Program-made: the position numbers and the translations under genes | Virus record (IMG/VR): IMGVR_UViG_3300047372_000545 | Coordinates: 1 to 25,118 of that record | Direction: 5' to 3' (one strand) | Origin: a virus | DNA: 25,118 nucleotides | In this document: one piece after another, positions 8,001-17,300 of the stretch | Layout: each line of letters starts with the position of its first letter | Numbering within the stretch: the first letter of the stretch is position 1 | Notes under the pieces: generated by a model | Database searches by the model: none | Seen by the model: only the letters and a program-made list of their open reading frames with translations | What the model was told of the DNA's origin: nothing

Positions 8001-9086
8001 ATGTCCTGATTCAGTTGCTAAACCATTTTGACTAAATGGGCAATAGAACTTACGAATACATTTGAATTTACCGGTGCTTTTTTCTTTTTTAAACAAAACG
8101 GCACTACCAGATTGAGATTCTTCAATTGCAGTTTCATCAACAGACGAACCTACTATTAAGTAATCTCTATTTGATTCTGTTGTTTTTCCAAAATAAAAGG
8201 GGTTATCTGTGTCATGTGCTTCGTGATCACACACACCGTCATCGTAGTCTATTCTTTTTATGTCCGAAAATGTATAATCGTCTGTTATTAAATTCGTATA
8301 ACCATCATCTTTAATTTTTATAGTATCAAACGATGAACTATTATCAACCACCACCACGGAATCATTTTTGATTCTATCTCCAAAGTTTTTCTGTGATATT
8401 TCAATTACTGTTATTTTATCGTCAAGCACACGTCTTTCAATGCGTCTGCCACTGTATATATCACCTTGGTCTATATCGTCTATCACAGTTGGGTCGTGAT
8501 ATTCTGCACTCTCTACACCAAACAACATAAGTGGATTTTTTATACTTAGTTTTTTATTACGATTAAAATCAAAATGTTCTACAAAATAGTCATTATAAAA
8601 TAAATGTTTAATATTACTATATATAAGTCGTTGATATGTCCCATCCCAGTTAACCAACTCTTTTGATGAATTGTACTTAGTGTGATCTATAGGATAAAAC
8701 GTTCCTGATATGTTGCTTCCTTCCCGTGTTCTAAGTTTCAACTTATTTGGATCATCGTATTTCAAGTCTTCGGCAGATACCTGTATACCATTCTCATATA
8801 GAACCAGTGAATCATTAGAAAGTTTTTCTACAACATAATCTTCAATATTAAAAGTTTGTTTTCCACATACATTTACACTTTTTTTAACAATACTCTCAAG
8901 TATCTTATTAACCTGTTCGCAATTTTTATTTTCATAAAGTACTTCGTGTGTGGTTTTATTTTTTATGTTATATACATCATGCTCTAATAAGATTGAATCC
9001 AGGTTGTCGATTGTAGAAAATGACCACCCTTTGAACGCAGTGAACGGCCTCACGGTCTTATCCGAGCTCTTGATTCTTTTTATCAT
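5055..9086 (-). CDS. Large virion protein with FG-GAP propeller, S-G pentads and split dockerin repeats
   Basis: A 1343-residue protein, probably an exterior tail or fibre component. About seven FG-GAP/integrin-alpha-like repeats are visible near residues 298, 386, 445, 731, 813, 876 and 963, for example FGYSISVDGDTLAIGAPG and FGHSISLYENTLMVGSHS, each followed by a G-x-V-x-x-Y/F strand; this suggests a seven-bladed beta-propeller. Between repeats three and four lies an insertion of about 250 residues with eight tandem S-G pentads at 578-617. Residues 1053-1115 contain a module (IGNIFYKNGVIVLND to FNFSTNPTSV) that I recognise from marine phage virion proteins. Two dockerin/EF-hand calcium loops follow, DINKDGKFDIHD at 1124-1135 and DINQDGNSDSLD at 1219-1230. 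The last 37 residues (TTIGLYDGLSLVGVAK...) match the end of the neighbouring 492-residue protein. The ATG has no obvious ribosome binding site. Role in surface binding is inferred. Confidence 0.8.
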   Translation of the reverse strand: MIKRIKSSDKTVRPFTAFKGWSFSTIDNLDSILLEHDVYNIKNKTTHEVLYENKNCEQVNKILESIVKKSVNVCGKQTFNIEDYVVEKLSNDSLVLYENGIQVSAEDLKYDDPNKLKLRTREGSNISGTFYPIDHTKYNSSKELVNWDGTYQRLIYSNIKHLFYNDYFVEHFDFNRNKKLSIKNPLMLFGVESAEYHDPTVIDDIDQGDIYSGRRIERRVLDDKITVIEISQKNFGDRIKNDSVVVVDNSSSFDTIKIKDDGYTNLITDDYTFSDIKRIDYDDGVCDHEAHDTDNPFYFGKTTESNRDYLIVGSSVDETAIEESQSGSAVLFKKEKSTGKFKCIRKFYCPFSQNGLATESGHDHNNLLMKEIRGVVLANNYSQNDNFGSSLQLTDTICAIGSPRSHIRGSTSEQRTGHVFMYEKSKGGQDNWGITNIIEGIPDTEFGYSISVDGDTLAIGAPGAMHGSGVVYVFRKKKRTQCSPWMRLTDVPDGYFYDIADNKRKGYPSGELLKKINKDTTRWKVNSVIPDGSSLVGFSDPHHIRIEKQCDSGTFPSGTITKDIVGGDLIKHIIPDRIISGSIISGNIVSGNIVSGCLPSGTFLSGSHLSGCIVSGSTNEPITTWWYNTISGCIIESTTPTYEVTTGSIVDVGYENCISGSDEYIEGLPCPVDLITFDDDEILVDTIIKDEVKDFDSGYEPHEYDNTPNFAVGDTTWELEDCVFGDTTDSSERFGETVKIYKNRLYIGTPSSKKQNVYVYEYEQTCKYEWSLINKIKRNSIWTSKTDIDLNYTPKDRSLSVLYPYDYYLPEKTKFGISIDVNDRYIVIGDSIDRNYKNETVDNEGGSVFLYNNSHDIEFGYKLYSLEESEEQITYRFGHSISLYENTLMVGSHSIDMSNISVDIDDNLVIDDYFIGVDTSSEEFMSINGENLNMTEGKVHFFRLDKTSSKLLKTITSTKQKLSARHQFGYSVTISADLAFSGSPVIGRFPLYELTTFNEDKINMQSSESVFANFDRIHYRDNYTHTNTPSIYGHVFSYDSPTITEDRKTQIGNIFYKNGVIVLNDLRDTYMEDFMKLSGISGYKIEFKGSHTLHETEILCNVQPHEFNFSTNPTSVVMDDIPYDINKDGKFDIHDIIIIFKFLTTHAFESDSEQTAYEETYPGITIEQDSHWPNSDVLLTESEDVVLNFFIRESNIIETSEYETYLPYLNKLKSDGNFDINQDGNSDSLDAKLILRYFRGNSGTELIKGLVNKYSKRRVANDIVSFLDNMTGKLNGTNIIDDFKEYQNLERLMKNGKNLDSLKPHATTIGLYDGLSLVGVAKLGKPIKITNNYPINFLVKYDG
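7236..7355 (-). repeat. Eight tandem 15-bp units encoding S-G pentads
   Basis: Exactly eight consecutive 15-bp units encode pentapeptides of pattern hydrophobic-hydrophobic-S-G-(S/N/C/T), for example IVSGN. The central units are nearly identical in DNA and the outer ones diverged. The unit length is a multiple of three, so copy-number change would keep the frame. Looser S-G pentads continue on both sides (FPSGT near residue 555, TISGC near 630). Confidence 0.8.
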
Positions 9087-9090
9087 ATAG

Positions 9091-9100
9091 ATATAAATAT
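9091..9100 (-). promoter_or_regulatory. ATATTTATAT motif just before the 1343-residue protein gene
   Basis: Same 10-mer as at 5032-5041, but only 5 bases before the ATG at 9086, too close for a conventional promoter with a leader. It sits in the 38-base gap after the 492-residue protein gene. It may be a regulatory site, a transcript-processing site, or simply AT-rich sequence. Confidence 0.2.
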
Positions 9101-9124
9101 ATTTTTTGTAAAAAATACAAAAAA

Positions 9125-10603
9125 TTAAAAATCTAATTTTACTTTAATAAGAGCCTCGGAATCAAATGTTTTTAATATAGGTCTGCTCATCTTAGCAACT
9201 GCCACCAACTCATTATCACGGTTATATAAACCAATGGTAGTTATATAAACACGTGGGTCTTCAATAAAAGTATCGTGGCGTATTCTACCCAAATAATTAT
9301 CAAGTTCAGCATTTGCTCTGCTGGCCAGTGTTCTTGCTTCATACCCCTGATAAACAAATGATGGGTTATTGCTATAATTAAAGTCAGTATTTTTGATTCT
9401 GATAAAATAATGCTTTGATGGAACAAGTTCCGTGCTTCTACATTCAAATTGTCTACCTAATTGAAGTGCATCAAACAACTTAATAAAGTTTTGATGATTT
9501 TTATCACCACCTGCACGTTTTAGTCTTTGTTGACCCGAGTCTCCCTCGTTCCATGTAGACGATCTATTTATAGGATATTCTGTATCAGTTTGGTCAAATT
9601 CTTCTACACTTCTAACATTACCCACCTCATCTTCAAACCTCGGGTTTATTTCTCCAAACCAAGAAAATCTTGCTCCTTCATTTTCTTCTTTGACATAGTC
9701 AGTTGGTATTGGATTTCCAAGTGCTTCGTGTTTTGTTACGGCCGTATCTAAACCTTCACACAACTGATCTGCAATAGCCCGTGTGTTTAAAACTATTATA
9801 CCCAAGTCGGGATACACTAAACCGAATCCAATATTTTTATCAGGTGAATATCTTATATCAGTATTCGATGCATCATAAAAATCAGATGGTTCGGATGTCA
9901 TTCTTATTATATCCGAGTCATCATTATTATATCGGTCAGAATTAAATGTTTTTACTAAATCAAACACACGACCAAATTGAGGTGACGATGATACGAAATT
10001 TAAAGAAGTTCCAAAGATACTGGAATCTTGAAATGCGACTCTATAACTAATTTGATCATTAACTGACACCCCAAGTGTAAATAAAAAGTTTCCTTCATCT
10101 ATTCTCTCTTTCATCCTGGATGTTGAAAAATTTATAAAATGACAATAATCTGCATCATATCCTACAAATGAATTATTTACTTTACGAGTGAATGTAAATC
10201 GTTTATCATCGGGATTTAATAAAATATTTTTGTATTGTGAATATACATTTTTTGTTATTTGTGGGGTCTTGTTGTTATGTGCAGAGTTTATAGGACTTCC
10301 ATATCCATTTACATGGCCGTACGATATTGAAAATTGTTGTTCTGCTCCCTGATTAAACAACCCAGCAATATGCACCTCTTCTTGGTACACGTCCATGTAA
10401 TAATCCTCTTTACTCGGAGTTGTCCAGTTATCTTGAATGTCTTGAGATGTCTGTGCAGTTGACAATGGTGTTTTCTGTTTTTCTTCGTCATAAAAAAACT
10501 CAGAAAGTTCTGATGTATTTTCTCCACTAAACAGACCATCGTGTATTGTAGTAACCCTACCCGATACGGTATCTGTTGTATCTAGTTCTTTAAAAATGGC
10601 CAC
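9125..10603 (-). CDS. Conserved marine-phage-type structural protein
   Basis: A 492-residue protein of the kind found in the tail gene clusters of marine T4-like phages. I recognise its C-terminal layout: an FIRIKNTDFNYSNNPSFV segment near residues 396-413 and a terminal module ITTIGLYNRDNELVAVAK from about 453 to the end. No enzymatic motif, signal or membrane segment is seen. The terminal module and the NYSNNPSFV segment recur in the 1343-residue protein encoded next, where they are separated by a dockerin-bearing insertion, so the two proteins probably share an attachment or assembly domain. The start codon is GTG, 2 bases after the stop of the upstream gene, with ATAGGG as a plausible ribosome binding site. 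Structural role is inferred from neighbours and family resemblance. Confidence 0.75.
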   Translation of the reverse strand: MAIFKELDTTDTVSGRVTTIHDGLFSGENTSELSEFFYDEEKQKTPLSTAQTSQDIQDNWTTPSKEDYYMDVYQEEVHIAGLFNQGAEQQFSISYGHVNGYGSPINSAHNNKTPQITKNVYSQYKNILLNPDDKRFTFTRKVNNSFVGYDADYCHFINFSTSRMKERIDEGNFLFTLGVSVNDQISYRVAFQDSSIFGTSLNFVSSSPQFGRVFDLVKTFNSDRYNNDDSDIIRMTSEPSDFYDASNTDIRYSPDKNIGFGLVYPDLGIIVLNTRAIADQLCEGLDTAVTKHEALGNPIPTDYVKEENEGARFSWFGEINPRFEDEVGNVRSVEEFDQTDTEYPINRSSTWNEGDSGQQRLKRAGGDKNHQNFIKLFDALQLGRQFECRSTELVPSKHYFIRIKNTDFNYSNNPSFVYQGYEARTLASRANAELDNYLGRIRHDTFIEDPRVYITTIGLYNRDNELVAVAKMSRPILKTFDSEALIKVKLDF

Positions 10604-10605
10604 GA

Positions 10606-11271
10606 TTAATACCCTATGTTCCCGGATTCTGATATTCCCTCAAGTGGTTCGGCAAGAACATTTACTGGAATCGTTATTGAACCCCCACTTTCATTTCCTA
10701 TGATGGTTAAGTTTGCACCAACATTACGAGTAATTGATGGATTTACTTTAAACTCAAATGTCAATCCAACCGCCGTTTGGGCAAAAGTACTTGCGGTGTC
10801 ACCCAAAAATATAGAAGTATTTTCTCCCACAGACGCATCAACTCCGGTTCCGGTGATTGTTCCAACTTCTCTGTTGGATAATACCGCCGTGTATCCAAGT
10901 TGAGTGTTATATACTGGATTCGTGGTTGGGTTTAATGTAACCACTCCATTGTAGTCTTTGTCTAGTGTAATACTTTGTTGTCCTAATTTTATTACAGGAA
11001 TGTGTTGTGTACCGGGTGGTAGTGTAACAAGTTTGTATTTAAGTGATTGAGATTCGTCTGTAAGTGGTTCGAATACAGGGGTGTTTCTGAGAGCAAGATC
11101 AAAAAATTGAGATCCATCTGGATGATCGGAATCGTATAAAGTGTAGTCTATTTCGTCATCTGCCAATGCAAAACTTGTAATGTTGAGACCTTGATCGGAT
11201 GCCAGAAGTTCGCGACCTCGTTTTGTTAACACCGCTTCAACGGTAATTGTTTCATTATTTAGATAACCCAT
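10606..11271 (-). CDS. Conserved phage structural protein (221 residues)
   Basis: A 221-residue protein whose N-terminus (MGYLNNETITVEAVLTKRG, then ELLA, then FALADDEIDYTLYD) is typical of a conserved virion protein family in marine T4-like phages. The remainder is beta-rich, with TGTGVDASVGENTSIFLGD and a C-terminal stretch of alternating hydrophobic strands, and could form an Ig-like or beta-sandwich domain. No catalytic residues stand out. It lies between the 2535-residue protein and the 492-residue protein in a continuous co-oriented run. It is preceded by a 67-base gap with a palindromic TATAAATA element, so it could be the first gene of a late transcript. Exact location in the particle is unknown. 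Confidence 0.75.
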   Translation of the reverse strand: MGYLNNETITVEAVLTKRGRELLASDQGLNITSFALADDEIDYTLYDSDHPDGSQFFDLALRNTPVFEPLTDESQSLKYKLVTLPPGTQHIPVIKLGQQSITLDKDYNGVVTLNPTTNPVYNTQLGYTAVLSNREVGTITGTGVDASVGENTSIFLGDTASTFAQTAVGLTFEFKVNPSITRNVGANLTIIGNESGGSITIPVNVLAEPLEGISESGNIGY

Positions 11272-11303
11272 ACTAATATATATATTTTTTGATAAGTTTT
11301 AGA

Positions 11304-11319
11304 ATATAAATATTTATAT
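11304..11319 (-). promoter_or_regulatory. Palindromic TATAAATA element, candidate late promoter
   Basis: A perfect 16-bp palindrome, ATATAAATATTTATAT, lies 33-48 bases before the start at 11271. It contains TATAAATA, the T4 late promoter -10 consensus, on both strands; the sense-strand copy is at 11318 to 11311, about 40 bases upstream of the start. Position and sequence fit a T4-like late promoter, though the AT-rich background lowers the weight of the match. Confidence 0.4.
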
Positions 11320-11338
11320 AAATGAAAAATTTAGCAAA

Positions 11339-14300
11339 TTAAGTTGCTTCCTTTACAATTCCACATAAATTTCCCATATATTCAGTTGTTCCGTATTTTA
11401 AGTCACCTGCATTGGGACCACCTATTATTTCAAATTTCATTCTACGTCTTACATCAGGACTCAAAGTTTGATCATCTTTTAGGTGCTTGTATTCATCATA
11501 CCAGTTAATAGCATCTCTGGCATATCGTTCCTGATAATATTCAAAATCATAGAAGTCCAGAAACGGCATACCACCACACCTATCAGTATCTACCGATGCT
11601 GATGAATTAGTAACCCGAGTTGATTCATATAACCCACGTATGTATTCTCCGGCAACATGGCCCAACTCCACATCACCGTAAGTCAAAGATTCACTATACA
11701 TTCTAATGTCATCAATCATTCCCGAAAACCTTCCGATTTCTAACTCATCAAATGTTATTTCATCGTGTTCAACACCAAGGTCGTATTTATTGGTATAAAC
11801 CCCGTCAACAAAAACAGACACCAAACCCAACCTGTAGAATATAAATGTTACATGGGTCCAACTGTCTTCGGGTATTTTTACATCCAGATCAACTAGATGG
11901 GAATCATTGGAATTTGTCCAGGCATATCCAAGTGAAAGTTTATTTCCATTGGGGTTGATCACAACACCATGTCGTTTATTATTATCAGTTGAGTTATTGA
12001 CAACTATCCCGGCATTATCTGCACTCATTCCTATCGGTCGAATCCAAAAGCTCAAAGTACATTCGGTTAATTTAAACTCATCAATGTTTTTATCAAACTT
12101 CACATAGCTGTTTGTGTTTTCAATAGAATTTGCTACATTGTTATCTAGAAATAATATTTTCTTATAGTTTCGTGAAAACCCACCTGTTTTAATTTGCGTG
12201 TTATGAAGTGTTCCGTTTCTTTCTTTTTCTGAATTATCTTTTACAATATTATCAGATTCTATAATATTTTCAAAATCAATATGAAGTTCTAAAGATTTTT
12301 TATTTAAATCTAATGTGTCTGTTGACTCGGTTGGTGGTGTAACATCACCATTAATACCATCGTATCCGCACGGCAGTGGAGATGCATATGTCTTATCTTC
12401 CAAATACCAAAAAGTATCTCCCATCCCGCCTCGCAACCCGGCCTTTCTGGTTCTGACTATCGGTGGAGTCATATCAGGTGATCCATCAACAGATATTGTG
12501 TTATTTAGATTACTTACAGATTTTCTGCAATGTAAATTAGACATACTTTTATCGGTGTGACCACGATCACTTTTTGTAAATTTATAATGGGTATGCAACA
12601 CACCATTTAACATTTTTCGGTTTGCGTTACCAATGTCTGCTAAATTATAGTAACTAAATGTAGACTCTACGATAGATTTATTGTTTATGTCTATCTGAGT
12701 TGAAAGTTTTCGGGTGGATAGTGGTGACGGATTTGGACCTAATTGAGTATCAAATTTTTTCTTAAAATCTACATAGTAGTTGGAAGTTGAAGTTGCAGGA
12801 ACAACTACTTCAAAACCATACACATAATCTGCACCCGGTATAATGTCAACATACGACTCACCAAAAGTTTCTTCCGGTACTTCTAGTCGTATTATTTCCT
12901 CACCAAATAAACTGCTAGTTTTGTCACTAACTGATGATACTGACAAGACCTCTGCATCTTCAATTACACGAATCCCTCGGGTTATCCAAAGAAATGCACC
13001 TTCACGAAATGTAACATTTACACGATCACCTGGTCTAATTCCCCCCAACGGATGCTTGGGTGAGTTTATCTCTGTTTGATCTCTGTGGTAGTTTAGACTG
13101 ACATCAAGTGAGTATACGGATTTATCTGTCTCGTGTGTGTACTCTATGCTAGTTGGGAGTTTATATAAGACCCCACCTTTTATATATTTAGAATTTTTAC
13201 TCCGTGTTTTGTTTAAATGATCAGGTGGTGACATCTTAATTAATTTATTTTCATCGGTTACATCATTCTGTATATCTACTACCCTATAATACTGATTGTT
13301 GAAATCTACAAACGCACTTAAGTTTTCTGACCACTCCATGTTTGTAACAAAAACTGCATCGTTAAGTTGTAAGTTTGAGTGCTTGTTGACTTTAACATTT
13401 AATGTATTTGTGGAGTACGAAAAATAATTTTCTGTTTTAGAACCAATGATTGGTACATCTTCACTTTTAATGCTTTTAATTGACTCAGAACCAGACATAA
13501 TCGTCGCATTAAAAATTCCATTATCAAAATTTACATATAATTTTAAATCATCAGAAAATCTCTCTCCACTTGGTCTCAGGTGTTGTGTAAAATTAGTTGG
13601 AATTATATACTTCTTTCTCAGTTTAACCCCACCTACATGCGTTTCTAGCATCGTATTTTCATTGCCTTCTTGTATAGATGCAAGTTCAATAATGTCATAT
13701 CTGCCGTTGCGAGACTCGCACTCATCAGAAGATGATTCTTTTACGTTTTTGAATATTTGGGTTGTGTCTTTTACATTTAAAGTTGGTAATTCAAAATCAG
13801 ATTTAAAATTTTTAAAATCGGTTTCGTAACTGGATATTAGTTCGTGCATATAATCATACGAAGACTGGGATATATTTAAAATTTTATTGGTGGTCTGTGA
13901 GGATTTTATTTTACGTGACCACGACATATCAAATGTGCAGATTGGTGGTGGTGTTAAAATCACAGAATTGTGCATATTTAATCTACAAAAATATGTGCCA
14001 CGTGCATTGATATATTTGCTAGTTTCGTTTTTAAGTTTTATATCGATATTTTTATGGAAATTTAATTCAATTTCATGTTGGACTTTGTCTGGAATTTTTA
14101 TTGAATTTATTTCAGAAGATTCAAATGATTTAGAAACTTCTATAAGTTTTGTTTTTCGTTGTCGTGGTGTTTCTTTTAAAGATGTTCCTTTTAAAATAGA
14201 AGTGTCTATTAAATGTTTAATATTTCCACTAAATCTGGACGATGATGATTTGATATCGCAATCAAAAAATTTATATCCACCGATACGACCCTCTACGATT

Positions 14301-17300
14301 AAATTTTTAATAAATCCGTTTTGAATTACGAAACTTACGATGCCATACACCTTACCCGATAATATGTGGCCTGTGAAGTTAAAATTGAGTATAGCATACC
14401 CGTTTACATATTCTGATTTATTTATTATGTTTCCGTATATCAATTCACCATTAAGTGTTGCGTCTTCGTGAACATAAAATTCAAAGCCAACTTTATTAGT
14501 GTTTCCGTAAACCTCACAATTAAACTCGGAGTTTTTTAGTATTCGTCCTGATATACTAACTGCTTCGTATTTTTTAGACACGGATGTGTTTTTGGTGTAT
14601 CGTTTATGTGTCTTTTCACTTGTTTCAATTTTATACTTAGACGAAATTCCTCGGTAAGAACTTACTCCATACATAATATCATTTGGTATGTTTAACACTT
14701 GGTTATACCCAAACTCGGTTGGGTATGTTTGTGATCTGTTTGATTTTATTTTGAGTGTAGTTGGGAACCCCGAAACATCGGCATCGGTTATGTCATAGTA
14801 ACCTCGTTTGTTTCCGTGGGAAACTATTTTTTTATTTTTTAATCCTGATTTTATATGTATGTCATCATACATTAAAATTTCATTTTGAATTGGTTTTCTT
14901 TGCAACTTACTTCGTTCTAATAAAGTTGGTTCTACCAAAAGACCAGACATTAATATTGTTCTAGCAGGTATTAACTTTTCAATATTTTTAAACAGAGACG
15001 GATCGAGGTAAGATTCTAACATAGACAGATAATTTGAAAAATCTACTTTTCCGAAATTGTGCTTAAAGAATAAGTTTTGGACTTGGGTAAATCCTTCATA
15101 TGACTTGTTGTATAATTCACGTGGATCACCTATGTAATCACCGAGTTCAAACTCACCGAAAAATCTCAAAATCTCGTGGTTTATGATATCAGATGGACTG
15201 AAGTAAACTCCTAGTTTATTTGTGTCAATCGTAAATAAGTCTCCACTTTTTCGTGTGCTTCTTTTTGAAACCGATAGTTGTGTTTGTAACTCCTGTGTTT
15301 CTATTCTTATTTTGTTATTATTAAACACCTGTGCTCCATATGAGGGTAGTTGTGCAGTTTGTCGTTGGTTCTGGCCATTGAAATTGTATGGATAGTTTGT
15401 TTGATCAAAATTATATGCTCTTGCAAATTTACTGACATCTTGTCTGAGTGAGCTGTTTTGTATTACTCCATACTCCTCTGTATCAGTTCCCGTGAGGTCA
15501 TAAGGAAAATCAAAATTTGCTTTAAACATCAATGCGTCCTCAAGAGAAAATGGATCAGAAACATCATAAGATTGATTAAATTTTATATGGTTTTCAAATC
15601 TATGTTCATCTATTGGAGTTGAATATAACCGCAATCGGTTCAGTTTTCCATAGAAGTTTGACGCATAGATGTTTCCGATAACTACATATGATGGATGTAA
15701 AAACTTTTCTATATTTTCTTTTTTAAGTGATATTGTTGATTGTCCTGTATATGCAATTTCTCCATCTATATAACGTTTTATATATATTTGTACACCCATA
15801 TCGGACCAACGGTCTGATTCAGATATCTGTATTAACACATCATATTCATTGTCTTCGTATGGATATATTTCTTCTTTACCACCGTTATCTTTTATATATT
15901 CACGACGGATTGATTCTCCTTCATTGATCTCAAAATAAAAACGACCCCACCCCACATTAGATGCACTTTCGTTAAGTACCTCGTTTGCATGAAAACCAAA
16001 CGACCAATCCACAGATGTTTTGGTTGCACCAGTTTCACTAGAATACACATCATCCATTCCCGATAAAATTACAACGTTTTCAAATAAATCACACTTGTTA
16101 TCATCCAAAGAGAATTTAAATTCAATGGCATTTGAGCCAAGTAATCCTTGATTCCAGTCTATTGTTAGATATTGATTATTTTTAGAAAAAACTAAATGAT
16201 AATCAAAGTGATCAAATGTATACAACACCTTATCGTTAGTTTCTGTATTATATTCAATTCCTCCGAACTCACGAATTCTAAGTAAATAGTCAGGTACACC
16301 ATAGCACCTAAACATAGCACGAATAGACTTTTCTGTTCCAATTGTTTTTAATATGTACGGAAGGTTGTTTAAAATCCGTCTCCATATTATGTGCTTTTTT
16401 TCTTTAAATCTTTTTATATAATCAAGTTGGGTTTCATTTCTAACCTGTCGTATTATGCCATCCAACCCACCTTCGTCATACCCCTCGAACGAACCACCAA
16501 AGTAGTCTAGCATATGAGAAACTAGTTCGTTTGGAATTCCCTTATTTGGATTGTTAAATGGTTTTTTTATATTTCCAATTCCTTCCACGTATAGGTGTAT
16601 TAAATCAAACTGATGTCCCACAAATGCTAAAAAGTCAAAATAATCTTCATTCTGGTCATCTCGTACAATAAACTCAGGTGTATTGTTTAAAAAAGAATTG
16701 TCATTGTACTTGTCATACACATCTGCACTTTTTGCTTTCTCTGCATACCACGTATATCCAGAGGATCGTGAGAATTCTTCCATAGTCGCAGGAATTGGCA
16801 TTGGTCGGTAATATATTCTGGATGACAAAAACTGATATTTCTTGTGATTTAATGGTATTTTTTTACCGACACACTCACCACACTTACAGAAGAATTCCCA
16901 CATATCACTTTGACCGGGTATGTCTTCTGGTTTTGGGTTTGCAGATGCAGAGACCAACCACACAGAATCGTCATACAACACCGCCTGGCCCTCTGTATAA
17001 TCGTATACCGTGTCTTCCCAGTCGTCAACTGCATCGCAGTTAAAGTCCGCACGAGGCCAACTTACATAGTTGTATATTAATTGATTTTCTAAACTCCGAA
17101 TTTCATCGGCGTATGCTCCGTCGTCATCTCCACTGGTTTTAATATTATCTTTAAGTTCGTCTACTCGTTCTTTAATCAGTTTGGCAGATTCCGACAACTC
17201 AGTTATATCCTCAAAGTATAAAAATCTTTCGTATCCATCCAAGTTGTTTAATATTTCTAGTTTTTCGTCACTTAGTTTGGCCATTTGAGAATCATATGAC

